From positions 450,539-514,538 of the forward strand of contig CATLLN010000001.1 of NCBI GenBank assembly GCA_950022695.1: DNA of 64,000 bases. Direction: 5' to 3'. Positions 63,249-64,000 of this stretch are shown in pieces. Each line of letters starts with the position of its first letter. Position 1 is the first letter of the stretch. The DNA is from an uncultured bacterium. Lineage in GTDB: Bacteria > Cyanobacteriota > Vampirovibrionia > Gastranaerophilales > Gastranaerophilaceae. Made by a program: the position numbers and the translations under genes. Below the pieces are notes generated by a model. It was not told the origin of the DNA, searched no databases, and saw only the letters and a program-made list of their open reading frames with translations.

Positions 63249-63878
63249 ATGAAAAATTACAAAGATTTAATCAAACAGATGCCATTCAAAGATTATAAAG
63301 CTAATCGGATTAATTTACATATTCATTCTAAGCATTCTGACGGTTTAGCTTCGTTTGAAGATATTGAAAAACAAGCAGTTCAAATAAAAAGATATAAACA
63401 TTTTTCAATAACTGATCATAATACTGTTCAAGGATATCTTGAGCACCCTGAAACAAAAGCGATACCGGGTGTTGAATTTGATGTGTGGTATAAGTATATT
63501 TTTCTTCACCTTCTGGCATATGGGATTGATGTTCATAATGAAAAATTACAAAAGTTTTATTCAAAAGATAAGCGCGGTACAGAAGCAGATATTATAAGGA
63601 TTTTTGCAAAACGAAATATAAAAGAGCTTATAGAAGCTATACATGAAGCCGGCGGAATCGCAGTACTTGCTCATCCTTGCTGTTGCTGGGCTTTATCTTT
63701 GGAAACTTTTATAAAAGATTTAAAAGCTCTGGGGCTTGACGGGGTAGAAGTTTATTATCCATATCCTAGATGGAGAAAGTATATAAAGTTTTCTAACCCT
63801 GATCAGGTTGCTAAAATCGCTGATAAATACGGACTTATCAAAACTGGCGGCACAGATTGTCACAGCGAATTTATTTAA
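63249..63878 (+). CDS. PHP-domain phosphoesterase
   Basis: A 209-residue PHP protein: metal-binding HIHSKHSDG, SITDHNT, PGVEFDV, LAHP and GTDCHSEF are all present, as in the YciV/RNase AM-type PHP phosphatases (which are about 280 aa, so this is a short version). It may act on nucleotides or RNA 5' ends. TATAAT lies upstream, and no strong ribosome site is seen. Confidence 0.88.
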   Translation: MKNYKDLIKQMPFKDYKANRINLHIHSKHSDGLASFEDIEKQAVQIKRYKHFSITDHNTVQGYLEHPETKAIPGVEFDVWYKYIFLHLLAYGIDVHNEKLQKFYSKDKRGTEADIIRIFAKRNIKELIEAIHEAGGIAVLAHPCCCWALSLETFIKDLKALGLDGVEVYYPYPRWRKYIKFSNPDQVAKIADKYGLIKTGGTDCHSEFI

Positions 63879-63939
63879 TGTTTTTTATTAACATTATTTT
63901 GTTCAATATTCAAATTTATAAATTATTTATTTTTCAAGA

Positions 63940-64000
63940 TTAATCTTCTTTTAAATGTTTAATGTGTTTCCAGATATAGATTCCGCCTAAAATAAGAATG
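63940..64000 (-). CDS. 3' end of a gene running off the window
   Basis: On the minus strand a frame enters from the window edge and ends ILILGGIYIWKHIKHLKED, a membrane helix with a charged end. Only about 20 residues are visible, so neither the protein nor its coding status is sure. Confidence 0.4.
   Translation of the reverse strand, partial: ILILGGIYIWKHIKHLKED

Overview
The window looks like a chromosome segment of a non-photosynthetic relative of cyanobacteria, most likely a gut Gastranaerophilales (Melainabacteria/Vampirovibrionia) genome. This lineage call is inference. It rests on an AT-rich, densely packed genome; an F1Fo ATP synthase operon in the cyanobacterial order a-c-b'-b-delta-alpha-gamma with the beta and epsilon genes absent; a duplicated b/b' stalk; several orphan prepilins beginning FTLAEV.LITLGIIGVV; and fermentative, sodium-linked energy genes (Rex, a sodium-pumping decarboxylase). 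No rRNA gene is present to confirm it.

Layout. 1-5.5 kb: the 3' part of a GH13 amylase-family gene, ychF, two transcription units of very small proteins, and tuf. 5.7-10.1 kb: a 67-residue protein, coaX, a divergent XRE-regulator/prepilin pair, rex, and a tight thioesterase-rluB-coaE run. 10.1-15.4 kb: a CHAP amidase-like protein, an MsbA-like ABC exporter, and two tRNA genes (Leu-UAG, Ala-GGC), each followed by a structured GC-richer segment that ends in a second copy of the tRNA 3' end. 15.5-24.2 kb: a dicarboxylate symporter, queF, a second XRE/prepilin pair, yraN, a third prepilin that is out of frame at a run of nine G, speB, ligA and a SIMPL protein. 24.2-35.1 kb: apt, a processive glycosyltransferase, a two-component pair, a sugar kinase, an 822-residue unknown protein and pnp. 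35.3-40.1 kb: three genes for a ribitol-phosphate type surface glycan. 40.1-43.8 kb: two tRNA-Arg genes, a second CHAP protein, lemA, a nitroreductase and an LCP ligase. 44.2-57.5 kb: a tandem pair of large unknown paralogues, the ATP synthase operon, a possible Cys-His deamidase-like protein, and birA with oadGAB. 57.5-64 kb: a degenerate PurN-like protein, ilvB, a five-gene operon including rph, and a PHP phosphoesterase.

The most unusual signal is a bipartite promoter-like element, GCAATT-N15-ACTTTATATA, with exactly the same spacing at five places (3172, 3692, 5663, 10910 on the minus strand, 40209) and a weaker sixth copy (near 13985, minus). It precedes only small lineage-type proteins, a ribbon-helix-helix protein, a Ca-loop/YD-repeat protein and both CHAP hydrolases. 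Two of the small proteins share an N-terminal ITVKEY block, and the ribbon-helix-helix protein shares its C-terminal tail with one of them. This looks like a regulon under an unrecognised sigma factor or activator. Its function is unknown and the interpretation is inference.

Functional links: BirA sits directly upstream of the biotin-dependent OadA it would charge; the decarboxylase would pump sodium while the ATP synthase c subunit lacks the sodium ligands; the ribitol-phosphate cluster and the LCP ligase could belong to one cell-envelope pathway; the divergent XRE genes probably regulate their neighbouring prepilins.
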